Shown here: positions 1 to 6,459 of the stretch, one piece after another
Numbering within the stretch: position 1 is the stretch's first letter
Layout: every line of letters starts with the position of its first letter
DNA from: Oscillospiraceae bacterium
GTDB lineage: Bacteria; Bacillota; Clostridia; Oscillospirales; CAG-272
Length of the DNA stretch: 12,584 nucleotides
Assembly: GCA_015065045.1 (NCBI GenBank)
Contig: SVRB01000038.1
Coordinates: forward strand, 1 to 12,584
Reading direction: 5' to 3'
The notes under the pieces: generated by a model
What the model was told of the DNA's origin: nothing
Database searches by the model: none
Seen by the model: the letters and a program-made list of their open reading frames with translations, nothing else
Translations under genes and position numbers: made by a program

Positions 1-443
1 CCACTGCAGAACACCCCATCACTTGCGGGAATGCACCGGATGTGTTTGCGGAGCAAAGAATTTATATTGGTATGCGTCAGGCGTGCGTTTACACTTTCCT
101 CGGTGAGAAGGAAAAAGCATATGCTGTACTTGAAGACATTGTAGCGTTGATGGAGAATGTAATGACAATGCCTGATGGCGCGATATTATGTTGTACTTCT
201 CCTGCTCTTGATGTTTTAACTGTTACGTTAAAAAACGAAGAGACCTGCGGGGCGTTAGGGCGTGGAAAATCACTATGGTATACGCTTGAAAATAACGAAT
301 CAGAAAGGTGTATAGAAATTTTCCCTAAAAGCGAACTTGAGTGCCTCGCAGTTGCTGAATATGCTCGTTGGGGTTGGTTGACACCTATACGTAATGAAGA
401 ACGATTTGCAAAGCTGATTCGGCGCATTGAGAAAATAGTTTGA
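1..443 (+). CDS. C-terminal part of a probable XRE-family regulator with helical (TPR-like) repeats; 5' end outside window
   Basis: The reading frame is already open at base 3 and runs to a TGA at 441-443, so the gene enters from the left; the GTG at 42 is just an internal codon. The visible ~146 residues include a helical stretch GEKEKAYAVLEDIVALM, typical of the second half of a TPR-like helical pair. They end in WGWLTPIRNEERFAKLIRRI. From memory, this kind of ending (W-L-x-P-I-R-x-x-x-R-F) is common in clostridial proteins with an N-terminal Cro/CI-type helix-turn-helix followed by TPR-like repeats. The DNA-binding part is not in the window, so the regulator assignment rests only on family resemblance. 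A hairpin terminator follows the stop after 13 bases. It could instead be a TPR protein with no DNA-binding domain. Confidence 0.5.
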   Translation, partial: TAEHPITCGNAPDVFAEQRIYIGMRQACVYTFLGEKEKAYAVLEDIVALMENVMTMPDGAILCCTSPALDVLTVTLKNEETCGALGRGKSLWYTLENNESERCIEIFPKSELECLAVAEYARWGWLTPIRNEERFAKLIRRIEKIV

Positions 444-456
444 CAATACAAAGGAT

Positions 457-491
457 AAAGCCCGAAGCACACGCTTCGGGCTTTACTATTT
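457..491. terminator. Intrinsic terminator between convergent genes
   Basis: A perfect 12-bp stem, AAAGCCCGAAGC (457-468) paired with GCTTCGGGCTTT (473-484), has a 4-base loop ACAC and is followed by ACTATTTTTT. It directly ends the left-edge forward gene. On the reverse strand the stem lies just past the stop of the hydrogenase gene, but the following T-tract is weaker there, so it may serve both genes with unequal strength. Confidence 0.88.
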
Positions 492-502
492 TTTATGATA
501 CA

Positions 503-1165
503 TTAGTAATTTTCTTTTCTTACTTCGAAGTAAGCCTTAGGATGCTTACAAACGGGGCACAATTCGGGTGCGTTAGTACCAACAACGATATGACCACAGT
601 TACGGCATTCCCAAACAGTTACGCCGCTCTTTTCAAATACTGCCTTCTGCTCAACGTTGTTAAGAAGTGCGCGGTATCTTTCCTCGTGAGCCTTCTCAAT
701 TGCGGCAACAGCGCGGAACTGTTCAGCGAGTTCAAGGAATCCTTCCTCTTCTGCATCCTTTGCAAAGTTGTCATACATATCAGTCCACTCATAGTTTTCG
801 CCCTCTGCTGCGTGGAGGAGGTTTTCTGCTGTATCGCCGAGCTCCCCGAGAGCCTTAAACCAAAGCTTTGCGTGTTCCTTTTCGTTTTCAGCAGTCTGAA
901 GGAAGAGAGCTGCGATCTGCTCATATCCTGCCTTCTTTGCTACAGAAGCGAAATAAGTGTACTTGTTTCTTGCCTGAGATTCACCTGCAAAAGCTTCCCA
1001 AAGGTTCTTTTCGGTCTTTGTGCCTGCAAAAGGATTCTTTGCAGGAGCTACTTCTTCAACTTTTTCAAACTTAGATGCGGGTACCTTGCAAACGGGGCAT
1101 TTGAAGTCGTCCGTCATATCTCCCTCGTGAATATATCCACATATTGTGCATTTCCATTTAGCCAT
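503..1165 (-). CDS. Possible separately translated rubrerythrin from an internal in-frame start
   Basis: Within the hydrogenase fusion, Met467 (ATG at 1165-1163) begins what would be a complete 220-residue rubrerythrin starting MAKWKCTICGYIHEGD, a normal N-terminus for this protein type. It is preceded on the reverse strand by AAGGAG (1182-1177) with an 11-base spacer, a good ribosome binding site. No stop codon separates it from the hydrogenase domain, which would naturally end near residue 450. The 16 or so linker residues are encoded by what looks like a former intergenic leader. The free rubrerythrin is therefore an inference: translation may start at both sites, giving a long fusion and a short rubrerythrin from the same message. 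The site could also be an inactive relic of a recent fusion. Confidence 0.4.
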   Translation of the reverse strand: MAKWKCTICGYIHEGDMTDDFKCPVCKVPASKFEKVEEVAPAKNPFAGTKTEKNLWEAFAGESQARNKYTYFASVAKKAGYEQIAALFLQTAENEKEHAKLWFKALGELGDTAENLLHAAEGENYEWTDMYDNFAKDAEEEGFLELAEQFRAVAAIEKAHEERYRALLNNVEQKAVFEKSGVTVWECRNCGHIVVGTNAPELCPVCKHPKAYFEVRKENY

Positions 1166-2563
1166 TTTCTTTGTTTCTCCTTTTATAATTTCTTTATTGA
1201 TATCGCTGCTGCGATCTTTGTATACTGTATGGAGCATTTTTTCTGCAAGCTCGCTGAGCGGTTTGCCGTAAAAATCCTTGTAGAGCTGCTTAATTTCGGG
1301 ATTTTCGTGGCTGAGGCGGAGAGTCATAGATGCATCTCTCTTATAAAGGCTTTCGATTCTTGCTTTACGGCTCGCGTTGGCGTCTGCTGCGAAATCACGA
1401 GGCTGTCCGCCACCGCCGATACATCCGCCGGGACAGGTCATAACCTCTACAAAGTGATAATTTTTTTCTCCGCTTTTAATGAGTTCGATAAGCTTTCGAG
1501 CATTTGCGGTTCCGTAAACAACGGCAACGTTGACCGTTATTCCATCAATCTCAACGCTTGCATCTCTGATGCCCTCGTATCCACGAACGGGCTTAAGGTC
1601 AAAAAGCGCATTGGGGGGTACTTCACCTGTGATATATGAATATGCTGTACGAAGCGCTGCTTCCATAACACCACCCGTGTTACCGAATATCACGCCTGCG
1701 CCCGATGCTTCACCCATAAAGCGATCGTAGTCGCTGTCTTCCAAAGCATTAAAGTCGATTCCTGCTTCCTTTGCCCAAAGAGCAAGCTCGCGAGTTGTAA
1801 CAACATAGTCCATATCACGCATTTCGGGGATACCGAGCTTTTTGCCTGCGGCGTTCATTTCCTCGCGGCGAATCTCAAACTTCTTTGCTGTACAAGGGGT
1901 GAGCGCTACGTTGACGATCTTTCTTGGGTCAATGCCCATCTTTTGCGCAAAGTATGTCTTAATTGTGGGGCCCTGCATACCGATGGGGCTCTTTACAGAG
2001 GATACGTTAGGTAACATCTCAGGGTAATAAGTTTCAGCAAACTTTACCCATGCAGGACAACAGCTTGTGAACTGGGGCAGGGGCTTGTTTTTCTTTGTAA
2101 TACGCTCTACAAGCTCGCTCGCCTCTTCTACGATGGTAAGGTCAGCGGCAAAGTTTGTGTCAAGCACGTAGTCCGCGCCGAGCGCACGCATAAGCGCAAT
2201 CATTTTACCCTGTACAAAGCTTCCCTTAGGCATTCCGAATTCCTCGCCGAGAGCAACACGGACAGAGGGTGATGTGCTGACGATAACAATTTTGTCGGGG
2301 TCAGCGATAGCTGCTTTTACACTTGGATACTCATAAACTTCTGTAATACTTGCGGTAGGGCATACGTTGGCGCACTGTCCGCAGTGGATACAGATAGCGT
2401 TTCCTCCGGTTTGTTCGAAGGAATATGTACCGTGAACACCTATATCATTGGTGCAGACTTCACGGCATTGTCCACACTTGATGCACAATTCTTCGTTGCG
2501 GCAAATACTCGGGTTATCATTTTCGATCGGGACCCGAACGGATAATGGTAAGTGCTTTGCCAT
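503..2563 (-). CDS. [FeFe]-hydrogenase fused to rubredoxin-rubrerythrin-rubredoxin (single 686-residue chain)
   Basis: Residues 27-37 and 58-68 each carry CxxCxxCxxxC, giving two [4Fe-4S] clusters of ferredoxin type. The H-cluster domain follows, with all three signatures: TSCCPAW (166-172), TPCTAKKFE (222-230) and VMTCPGGCIGGGGQP (374-388). Cys169, 224, 377 and 381 are the expected H-cluster ligands and Cys168 the proton-relay cysteine. This should catalyse reversible 2H+ + 2e- = H2. Thr222 replaces the Met usual in the second signature of CpI-type enzymes, which suggests the CpII-like (group B) class. From residue 467 the chain continues as a short rubredoxin-like domain (Cys472/475/489/492), a diiron rubrerythrin four-helix domain (Glu528, Glu561, His564, Glu607, Glu623, His626) and a C-terminal rubredoxin (Cys653/656/669/672). 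Rubrerythrins reduce peroxide. Start: ATG at 2563 with AGGAGG seven bases upstream. No hydrogenase maturation genes are visible. The enzyme is probably cytosolic. Confidence 0.93.
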   Translation of the reverse strand: MAKHLPLSVRVPIENDNPSICRNEELCIKCGQCREVCTNDIGVHGTYSFEQTGGNAICIHCGQCANVCPTASITEVYEYPSVKAAIADPDKIVIVSTSPSVRVALGEEFGMPKGSFVQGKMIALMRALGADYVLDTNFAADLTIVEEASELVERITKKNKPLPQFTSCCPAWVKFAETYYPEMLPNVSSVKSPIGMQGPTIKTYFAQKMGIDPRKIVNVALTPCTAKKFEIRREEMNAAGKKLGIPEMRDMDYVVTTRELALWAKEAGIDFNALEDSDYDRFMGEASGAGVIFGNTGGVMEAALRTAYSYITGEVPPNALFDLKPVRGYEGIRDASVEIDGITVNVAVVYGTANARKLIELIKSGEKNYHFVEVMTCPGGCIGGGGQPRDFAADANASRKARIESLYKRDASMTLRLSHENPEIKQLYKDFYGKPLSELAEKMLHTVYKDRSSDINKEIIKGETKKMAKWKCTICGYIHEGDMTDDFKCPVCKVPASKFEKVEEVAPAKNPFAGTKTEKNLWEAFAGESQARNKYTYFASVAKKAGYEQIAALFLQTAENEKEHAKLWFKALGELGDTAENLLHAAEGENYEWTDMYDNFAKDAEEEGFLELAEQFRAVAAIEKAHEERYRALLNNVEQKAVFEKSGVTVWECRNCGHIVVGTNAPELCPVCKHPKAYFEVRKENY
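1163..1182 (-). promoter_or_regulatory. Internal ribosome binding site and ATG inside the hydrogenase-rubrerythrin frame
   Basis: On the reverse strand AAAAGGAGAAAC precedes ATGGCTAAATGG. The AAGGAG core is at 1182-1177 and the ATG at 1165-1163, in frame with the hydrogenase. The site falls exactly at the domain junction, where a separate rubrerythrin gene would begin. Confidence 0.6.
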
Positions 2564-2570
2564 TTTTCAT

Positions 2571-2576
2571 TCCTCC
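2571..2576 (-). promoter_or_regulatory. Ribosome binding site of the hydrogenase fusion
   Basis: AGGAGG on the reverse strand lies seven bases before the ATG at 2563-2561. It fixes this start over an out-of-frame ATG at 2568-2566, which lies only two bases from the AGGAGG. Confidence 0.8.
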
Positions 2577-2630
2577 TATGTTTCTTGATTTATCTTTAAA
2601 TTTATTTTGAATACAGATCTATCGATAATA

Positions 2631-2660
2631 ATTATATCATACAACTATAATTTTTTTCAA
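2631..2660 (-). promoter_or_regulatory. Sigma-A-type promoter of the hydrogenase fusion
   Basis: On the reverse strand, TTGAAA (2660-2655) and a perfect TATAAT (2636-2631) are separated by 18 bp. The implied start of transcription near 2624 gives a leader of about 60 bases. No riboswitch-like structure is apparent in that leader. Confidence 0.75.
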
Positions 2661-2778
2661 TATTTTTTCTTGAAAATTTGACTCGGTCTTTTTGTTTTTT
2701 GTTTGTAAGCGCTTTTTAAAAAAACAAAGCATAATTCAAATATCAGCGCTATAAGCGGTTTTTTTAACAATATCATTA

Positions 2779-2807
2779 TTGAAAATTGCCACAGTATATG
2801 GTATAAT
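2779..2807 (+). promoter_or_regulatory. Sigma-A-type promoter of the YD-repeat lipoprotein
   Basis: TTGAAA (2779-2784) and a perfect TATAAT (2802-2807) are spaced by 17 bp, about 70 bases before the lipoprotein ATG. A ribosome binding site AGGAGA at 2864-2869 follows. Confidence 0.8.
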
Positions 2808-2878
2808 AAATCGAAGGCAGTCGACAAGGGTTTTGCCATCAAAATATAAAAAATAAAATTATAAGGAGAAAACAACGT

Positions 2879-3949
2879 ATGAAAAGACTATTTGTAATTA
2901 TTTTTTCGATTATTCTGACATTGACAGCTATAGCGTTGTCAGCTTGTTCTTCTAAACCACAGGCTAATTCTCCTGAATTAGAGACAGGTTGCGATCATTC
3001 GCATGGTACAATGCTGGAGTGGAATGCCACAAAGCATTGGAGAAGGTGCTGGCATTGTCCTGAAAAATTCCAAGAGGGTGAGCACACCTTAAATGATGAA
3101 TCTAAGTGCACCGTATGTAATGTTGAAGTTTTAAAGCGTGAAGATTCCATATTGGTTAATATATACGATAAACAAGGAAATATTATCCAAACAGAGGAAT
3201 ATGATATTGACGGTCATCTTAATAACACAAAGGAATATGACGTGATAGATGGTGAAAATCGTCTTTCGTATTATAGACAAATCAACGAGGATGGCAGTTG
3301 GTTTAGAAATTCATATGACAAACACGGCAATGTTACGCATGTGACTGTCTATAAAGAGGGTAGCATAGCTATGGAGGGAAGTTATACTTATTCCCAAAAT
3401 AGTAAAGGCGAATGGTGTAAAATGTATGCCACTGAAGACTACAGTGACGGAACAAAAATTAGGGAGGAATATGACGAAAACGGTTTCATAATCACAAGGG
3501 CAGTTTATGATGTAGATGGCAATAGAATTTCCAATGGGGTCTGGAGACGTAGATATGACGATAACGGTTTTATGATACAAGTAATAGGAACGGTTAGGGA
3601 TGTAGACGGTAATAGAATTTCCGTAGAAGAGTGGAGATATAAATATGACGATAACGGTTTTGTTATATCGGAATCAGGAACAGTATCGGCTTATGATAAT
3701 GAAGTAGTTGTCAAACAAACCTCTTATAGAACCACTACAGATGGTGGTGAAATTCGCAAATACGTCTATATGGAAACAATCTATAACGAAGACAAAAGCG
3801 AAACGGTTTACTCATATGACGAAAACGAAAAAATCATCAAAAAAACAATCTATTACGAAGACAGAAGTTATACTGTTTACTCATATAATGAAAATGGAGA
3901 AATCGTCAGCGAAACAAAGTATGACACTAAAGGTTATGTAATTAAGTAA
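2879..3949 (+). CDS. Exported lipoprotein with a Cys/His-rich segment and YD-type repeats
   Basis: The first 23 residues are a lipoprotein signal peptide: a positive MKR start, a hydrophobic core and the lipobox LSAC, with Cys23 as the lipidated residue. The mature protein should sit on the outer face of the membrane. Residues 38-80 hold Cys38, Cys57, Cys60, Cys77 and Cys80 with several His, in two CxxC pairs that resemble a small zinc-ribbon and are often seen in surface proteins of gut Clostridia. The remaining ~270 residues are repeats built on YDxxGxxI (for example YDKQGNII, YDENGFII, YDDNGFMI, YNENGEIV), like the YD repeats of RHS-type proteins, which fold as beta-strand pairs. Two stretches are clear tandem duplications: a 30-residue unit (211-240, 241-270) and a 23-residue unit (300-322, 323-345). 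A ribosome binding site precedes the ATG by 10 bases. Binding partner and function are not recognisable; there is no RHS toxin domain. Confidence 0.85.
   Translation: MKRLFVIIFSIILTLTAIALSACSSKPQANSPELETGCDHSHGTMLEWNATKHWRRCWHCPEKFQEGEHTLNDESKCTVCNVEVLKREDSILVNIYDKQGNIIQTEEYDIDGHLNNTKEYDVIDGENRLSYYRQINEDGSWFRNSYDKHGNVTHVTVYKEGSIAMEGSYTYSQNSKGEWCKMYATEDYSDGTKIREEYDENGFIITRAVYDVDGNRISNGVWRRRYDDNGFMIQVIGTVRDVDGNRISVEEWRYKYDDNGFVISESGTVSAYDNEVVVKQTSYRTTTDGGEIRKYVYMETIYNEDKSETVYSYDENEKIIKKTIYYEDRSYTVYSYNENGEIVSETKYDTKGYVIK
3509..3688 (+). repeat. Tandem duplication of a 90-bp unit in the lipoprotein gene
   Basis: Two adjacent 90-bp copies (3509-3598 and 3599-3688) each begin with a near-identical run: GATGTAGAYGGYAATAGAA and onward. 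Each contains TATGACGATAACGGTTTT in the same position. The copies diverge most at their 3' ends. The frame is kept, so each copy encodes one 30-residue YD repeat starting DVDGNRIS. Confidence 0.85.
3776..3913 (+). repeat. Tandem duplication of a 69-bp unit in the lipoprotein gene
   Basis: Copies at 3776-3844 and 3845-3913 encode two 23-residue units of the form TIYxEDxSxTVYSYxENxxI. This unit differs in length from the 30-residue unit upstream, so the repeat tract grew by at least two separate duplications. Confidence 0.8.
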
Positions 3950-3955
3950 CTATAA

Positions 3956-3998
3956 AAAAATCGCAATTTTTAAAAAGAATTGCGATTTTTGTTTTTTT
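3956..3998 (+). terminator. Intrinsic terminator of the lipoprotein gene
   Basis: AAAAATCGCAATT (3956-3968) pairs perfectly with AATTGCGATTTTT (3978-3990), and the stem can extend inward. A run GTTTTTTT follows. It begins seven bases after the lipoprotein stop codon. Confidence 0.88.
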
Positions 3999-4008
3999 GT
4001 GTTACAAT
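3980..4008 (+). promoter_or_regulatory. Candidate promoter of the M42 peptidase run, overlapping the upstream terminator
   Basis: TTGCGA (3980-3985) and TACAAT (4003-4008) have 17 bp between them, and a TG sits one base before the -10 (extended -10). The -35 lies in the 3' arm of the lipoprotein terminator hairpin. The leader would be about 50 bases. Confidence 0.5.
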
Positions 4009-4065
4009 ATTGGATATCATAAAAATAATTCTGAAATAATATAAATTTTGGGGGTATTGGTACAT

Positions 4066-5106
4066 ATGAAATACAGCGTAGATATGAACTATCTTATAGA
4101 AAGCTTTCGTCGCGTGGTAAATACGCCGAGTCCGGTTGGTTACTACGTAAAGCTCAATCCCGTTTTGGAAAAAATGGCAGATGAGCTTGGATATTCCGTA
4201 TCCTATGACCAAAAGAATACTCTTTACATCACCGTTGACGGAGAAGATAATACAAAAACCGTCGCTGTAGGCGCTCACGTTGACACGTTGGGACTTGTAG
4301 TACGCTCTATAAACGCCAACGGCACATTGTCAATAAGAATGCTTGGCGGAGTATGTATGCCCAGCATTGAAGGAGAAACTGTAACCGTACACACAAGAAG
4401 CGGCAAAGACTATTCGGGATTGGTTATCTGCAAATATCACTCGGTACACGTTTTTGATGAAGCTCACAAGGCTGAAAGAAACGAAGATACAATACAGATA
4501 CTTTTGGACGAGGACGTAAAAACAAAGTCCGACGTTCAGGCTCTCGGTATACAAAACGGTGACGTTATATCCATCGAGCCCCGTGTTCAGCTTACGGAAA
4601 ACGGCTATTTAAAATCAAGATTTATCGACGATAAGGGTGCAGTGGCGTGTTCGTTTGCTGCGCTTAAATACCTAAAAGAAAATTCACTGAAACCCAAATA
4701 TAAAACCGTTTTTGCATTCCCGTATCACGAAGAAATCGGTATCGGTGGAGCATACGTTCCGTCGGAAATCAGCGAATACGTGGCGGTAGACATCGGCTTG
4801 ATCGGCCCTGAGCTTGACGGAGACGAGTATAGTGTAAGCATTTGCGCAAAGGATGCTTTATGTCCTTACGACTACGAGTTGACTTCAAAGCTTATTACGT
4901 TAGCGCAAAAAGCAGAATGTGAATATGCAGTTGACGTATTCTACCGTTACAGCACCGACGCCAACGCCGCTATGAGAGCGGGAAATAACATCAAAAACGC
5001 CGCTTTCGGAATGGCTGTATATTGCAGTCACGGAATGGAACGCACACACATCAAGGGTCTTGAAAACACAACGGGACTATTGCTTGAATATTTGTTCGCG
5101 GAATAA
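4066..5106 (+). CDS. M42-family metallo-aminopeptidase (FrvX/TET-like)
   Basis: This is a cytosolic dinuclear-metal aminopeptidase of the M42 family, whose members form large oligomeric shells and trim peptides. At 346 residues it has the family's usual length. Metal and catalytic motifs are in the right order: GAHVDTLG (69-76; His71, Asp73), RFIDDKGA (185-192; bridging Asp188), PYHEEIGIGGA (219-229; catalytic Glu222, ligand Glu223), VAVDIG (239-244; Asp242) and a final His328 in GMERTHIKG. His221 stands where Gln is usual (QEE). The ATG at 4066 is chosen because a G-rich stretch (4050-4055) lies ten bases upstream; the frame is open back to a TTG at 4048, but that would place the G-rich site inside the gene. 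A GrpB gene follows after 33 bases with no terminator, so the two are probably co-transcribed. Substrate specificity cannot be read from sequence. Confidence 0.9.
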   Translation: MKYSVDMNYLIESFRRVVNTPSPVGYYVKLNPVLEKMADELGYSVSYDQKNTLYITVDGEDNTKTVAVGAHVDTLGLVVRSINANGTLSIRMLGGVCMPSIEGETVTVHTRSGKDYSGLVICKYHSVHVFDEAHKAERNEDTIQILLDEDVKTKSDVQALGIQNGDVISIEPRVQLTENGYLKSRFIDDKGAVACSFAALKYLKENSLKPKYKTVFAFPYHEEIGIGGAYVPSEISEYVAVDIGLIGPELDGDEYSVSICAKDALCPYDYELTSKLITLAQKAECEYAVDVFYRYSTDANAAMRAGNNIKNAAFGMAVYCSHGMERTHIKGLENTTGLLLEYLFAE

Positions 5107-5139
5107 TTTAAAGAGTGAAAAGTTTGACTGAGGTTACTG

Positions 5140-5655
5140 ATGAAAACGGCAAAAGTAATTGTTGTGCCATATGATGAAGCGTGGCGTGTTGCTTTTGAAG
5201 AAATAAAGAAAGAAATCTTAGACGCAATCGGGGATTTGATTGTCGGTATTGAACACGTCGGAAGCACATCCGTAAAAGGAATGTATGCCAAGCCCTGCAT
5301 TGACGTTGACGTGATTATCAAAGACTACTCGGAGTTTGATGCTGTTGTCAAAAGATTAGAAGCTATCGGATATATTCACGAGGGTGATCTTGGCATTAAA
5401 GACAGGGAAGCTTTTGATTATTCAAACAAAGAGCATTTACAAAAACACCATTTGTACGTGTGTCCGCAACAGTCTGAAGAGCTGCATCGACATATTACTT
5501 TTAGGGATTATCTCAGAAGCAATCCCGAAGCGGCAGAAAAATATAGTTTAACAAAACAAACAGCCGCGCAATTATTTCCAAACGATATTGACAAGTATAT
5601 TGAGTACAAATCTCCGTGCATTGAGGAAATATATAAGGCGTGCGGCTTAGAATGA
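5140..5655 (+). CDS. GrpB/UPF0157 family protein (nucleotidyltransferase fold)
   Basis: The 171 residues match the GrpB (UPF0157) family in length and motifs: VPYDEAW near the N-terminus, IEHVGSTSVKG (37-47), KPCIDVDVII (51-60), HHLYVC (103-108) and FRDYLRSNPE (121-130). GST together with the DxD at Asp55/Asp57 is the glycine-serine plus acidic pair of the nucleotidyltransferase superfamily, so a nucleotide-transfer role is plausible. The family has no settled biochemical function and is sometimes found fused to dephospho-CoA kinase. GAGG lies six bases before the ATG. It follows the M42 peptidase by 33 bases and precedes the propeller gene by 50 bases, and no terminator is seen on either side. 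It is probably the middle gene of a three-gene transcript. Confidence 0.88.
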   Translation: MKTAKVIVVPYDEAWRVAFEEIKKEILDAIGDLIVGIEHVGSTSVKGMYAKPCIDVDVIIKDYSEFDAVVKRLEAIGYIHEGDLGIKDREAFDYSNKEHLQKHHLYVCPQQSEELHRHITFRDYLRSNPEAAEKYSLTKQTAAQLFPNDIDKYIEYKSPCIEEIYKACGLE

Positions 5656-5705
5656 CTTAGAAAAAATGGCGTGGCGTTCTTGATGCTATGTATGAGGAGT
5701 TTTAC

Positions 5706-6431
5706 ATGAATATTAAAGTGCAACATAAAAATTATACACTCTCTTGTTATTACGATAAACAATGGATAAACGAGTATTCAAACGGAGAAATAGCATCATT
5801 GAAACTGATACAAGAAGGCGATTCTGACAATATTTTGGTTTGTTACAGATCAGGAGAAACGTATACTTGGAAAAGTAAATATATTGATGCTTACAATATT
5901 GCACAGTTTGGAGTCGCGGTATCCTCAAACGGTAAATTTGTATTTGCTCAAACGTGGGAAAATGGTCTTTTTTGTATTGATGCCAAAACCGGAGAATGTA
6001 TTTGGAGAACCAAAAGTAAGCGTGGTATAACAAGCATTTTTGTAAATGATGATACAATTGTTTGCCAACAACACCATTACGCTATGCAGTTGATAGATAT
6101 GAACACGGGCGAGGTGCTTAAAGAAAAGCGTCCATCAACAGCTTATGATTTTAATTCCCTTGACAATCGGCATATAATATGTCAATCAAACTCGCGTAAA
6201 TGGGAAATTATAGAATCTGAAACTTTGGACGTAAAAGAATCGTTTACACATAAAGAATTTACAGGCGGTCATACTGATAAATTGATCAATCATATTAGTT
6301 TAGGCGAAAACGGAATAATATGCGTAAGACAAATAACAACCGACTATGCTAATGATGTAGAACCACCAAAAATGATTACAAGCGTAGAGTTCGAACATTT
6401 ATTAAAATCAAACTATCTTTCAAATCTATAA
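5706..6431 (+). CDS. Small beta-propeller-like (PQQ/WD-type) protein of unknown function
   Basis: Translation is taken from the ATG at 5706 because GAGGAG (5694-5699) lies six bases before it; the ATG at 5688 would put that site inside the gene. The 241-residue product has no signal peptide or membrane segment, so it is likely cytosolic. Residues 63-140 hold two propeller-type repeats: a Ser-Asn-Gly-Lys turn (74-77), FCIDAKTGECIWRT (89-102) and LIDMNTGEVLKE (129-140), the strand-turn-strand pattern D-x-x-T-G-E-x-x-W of PQQ-like blades. Later repeats are more degenerate (ESETLDVKESF; SLGENGIICVRQ). At this size only four or five blades fit, so the propeller may be incomplete or need a partner. 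No catalytic residues are recognised. It is the last gene before the terminator at 6460. Confidence 0.65.
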   Translation: MNIKVQHKNYTLSCYYDKQWINEYSNGEIASLKLIQEGDSDNILVCYRSGETYTWKSKYIDAYNIAQFGVAVSSNGKFVFAQTWENGLFCIDAKTGECIWRTKSKRGITSIFVNDDTIVCQQHHYAMQLIDMNTGEVLKEKRPSTAYDFNSLDNRHIICQSNSRKWEIIESETLDVKESFTHKEFTGGHTDKLINHISLGENGIICVRQITTDYANDVEPPKMITSVEFEHLLKSNYLSNL

Positions 6432-6459
6432 TAAAAATCGGTTTCTTTACCATAAAGCA

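Larger units (their letters stand above)
2564..2878. other. Divergent intergenic region between hydrogenase fusion and lipoprotein
   Basis: These 315 bases hold two outward-facing promoters (reverse at 2631-2660, forward at 2779-2807) and both ribosome binding sites. The middle, about 2661-2778, is very A/T-rich with T-tracts and a short hairpin candidate CGCT-ATA-AGCG just before a T-run near 2770, too weak to call a terminator. A 72-codon reverse open frame here has low-complexity composition and overlaps the forward promoter, so it is not called as a gene. Confidence 0.7.

Noticed and set aside
440..1639. Long forward open frame (399 codons) opposite the hydrogenase fusion
   Set aside because: It is the antisense shadow of a clearly conserved reverse gene, is Cys/Phe-rich with no recognisable domain, starts inside a terminator hairpin and has no ribosome binding site.
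2657..2875. 72-codon reverse open frame upstream of the hydrogenase fusion
   Set aside because: It is low-complexity A/T-rich sequence covering both the forward promoter at 2779-2807 and part of the reverse one, with no ribosome binding site or conserved pattern.
4048..4068. TTG at 4048 as start of the M42 peptidase
   Set aside because: It would place the G-rich ribosome binding site inside the coding region; the ATG at 4066 has that site ten bases upstream and gives the usual family N-terminus.
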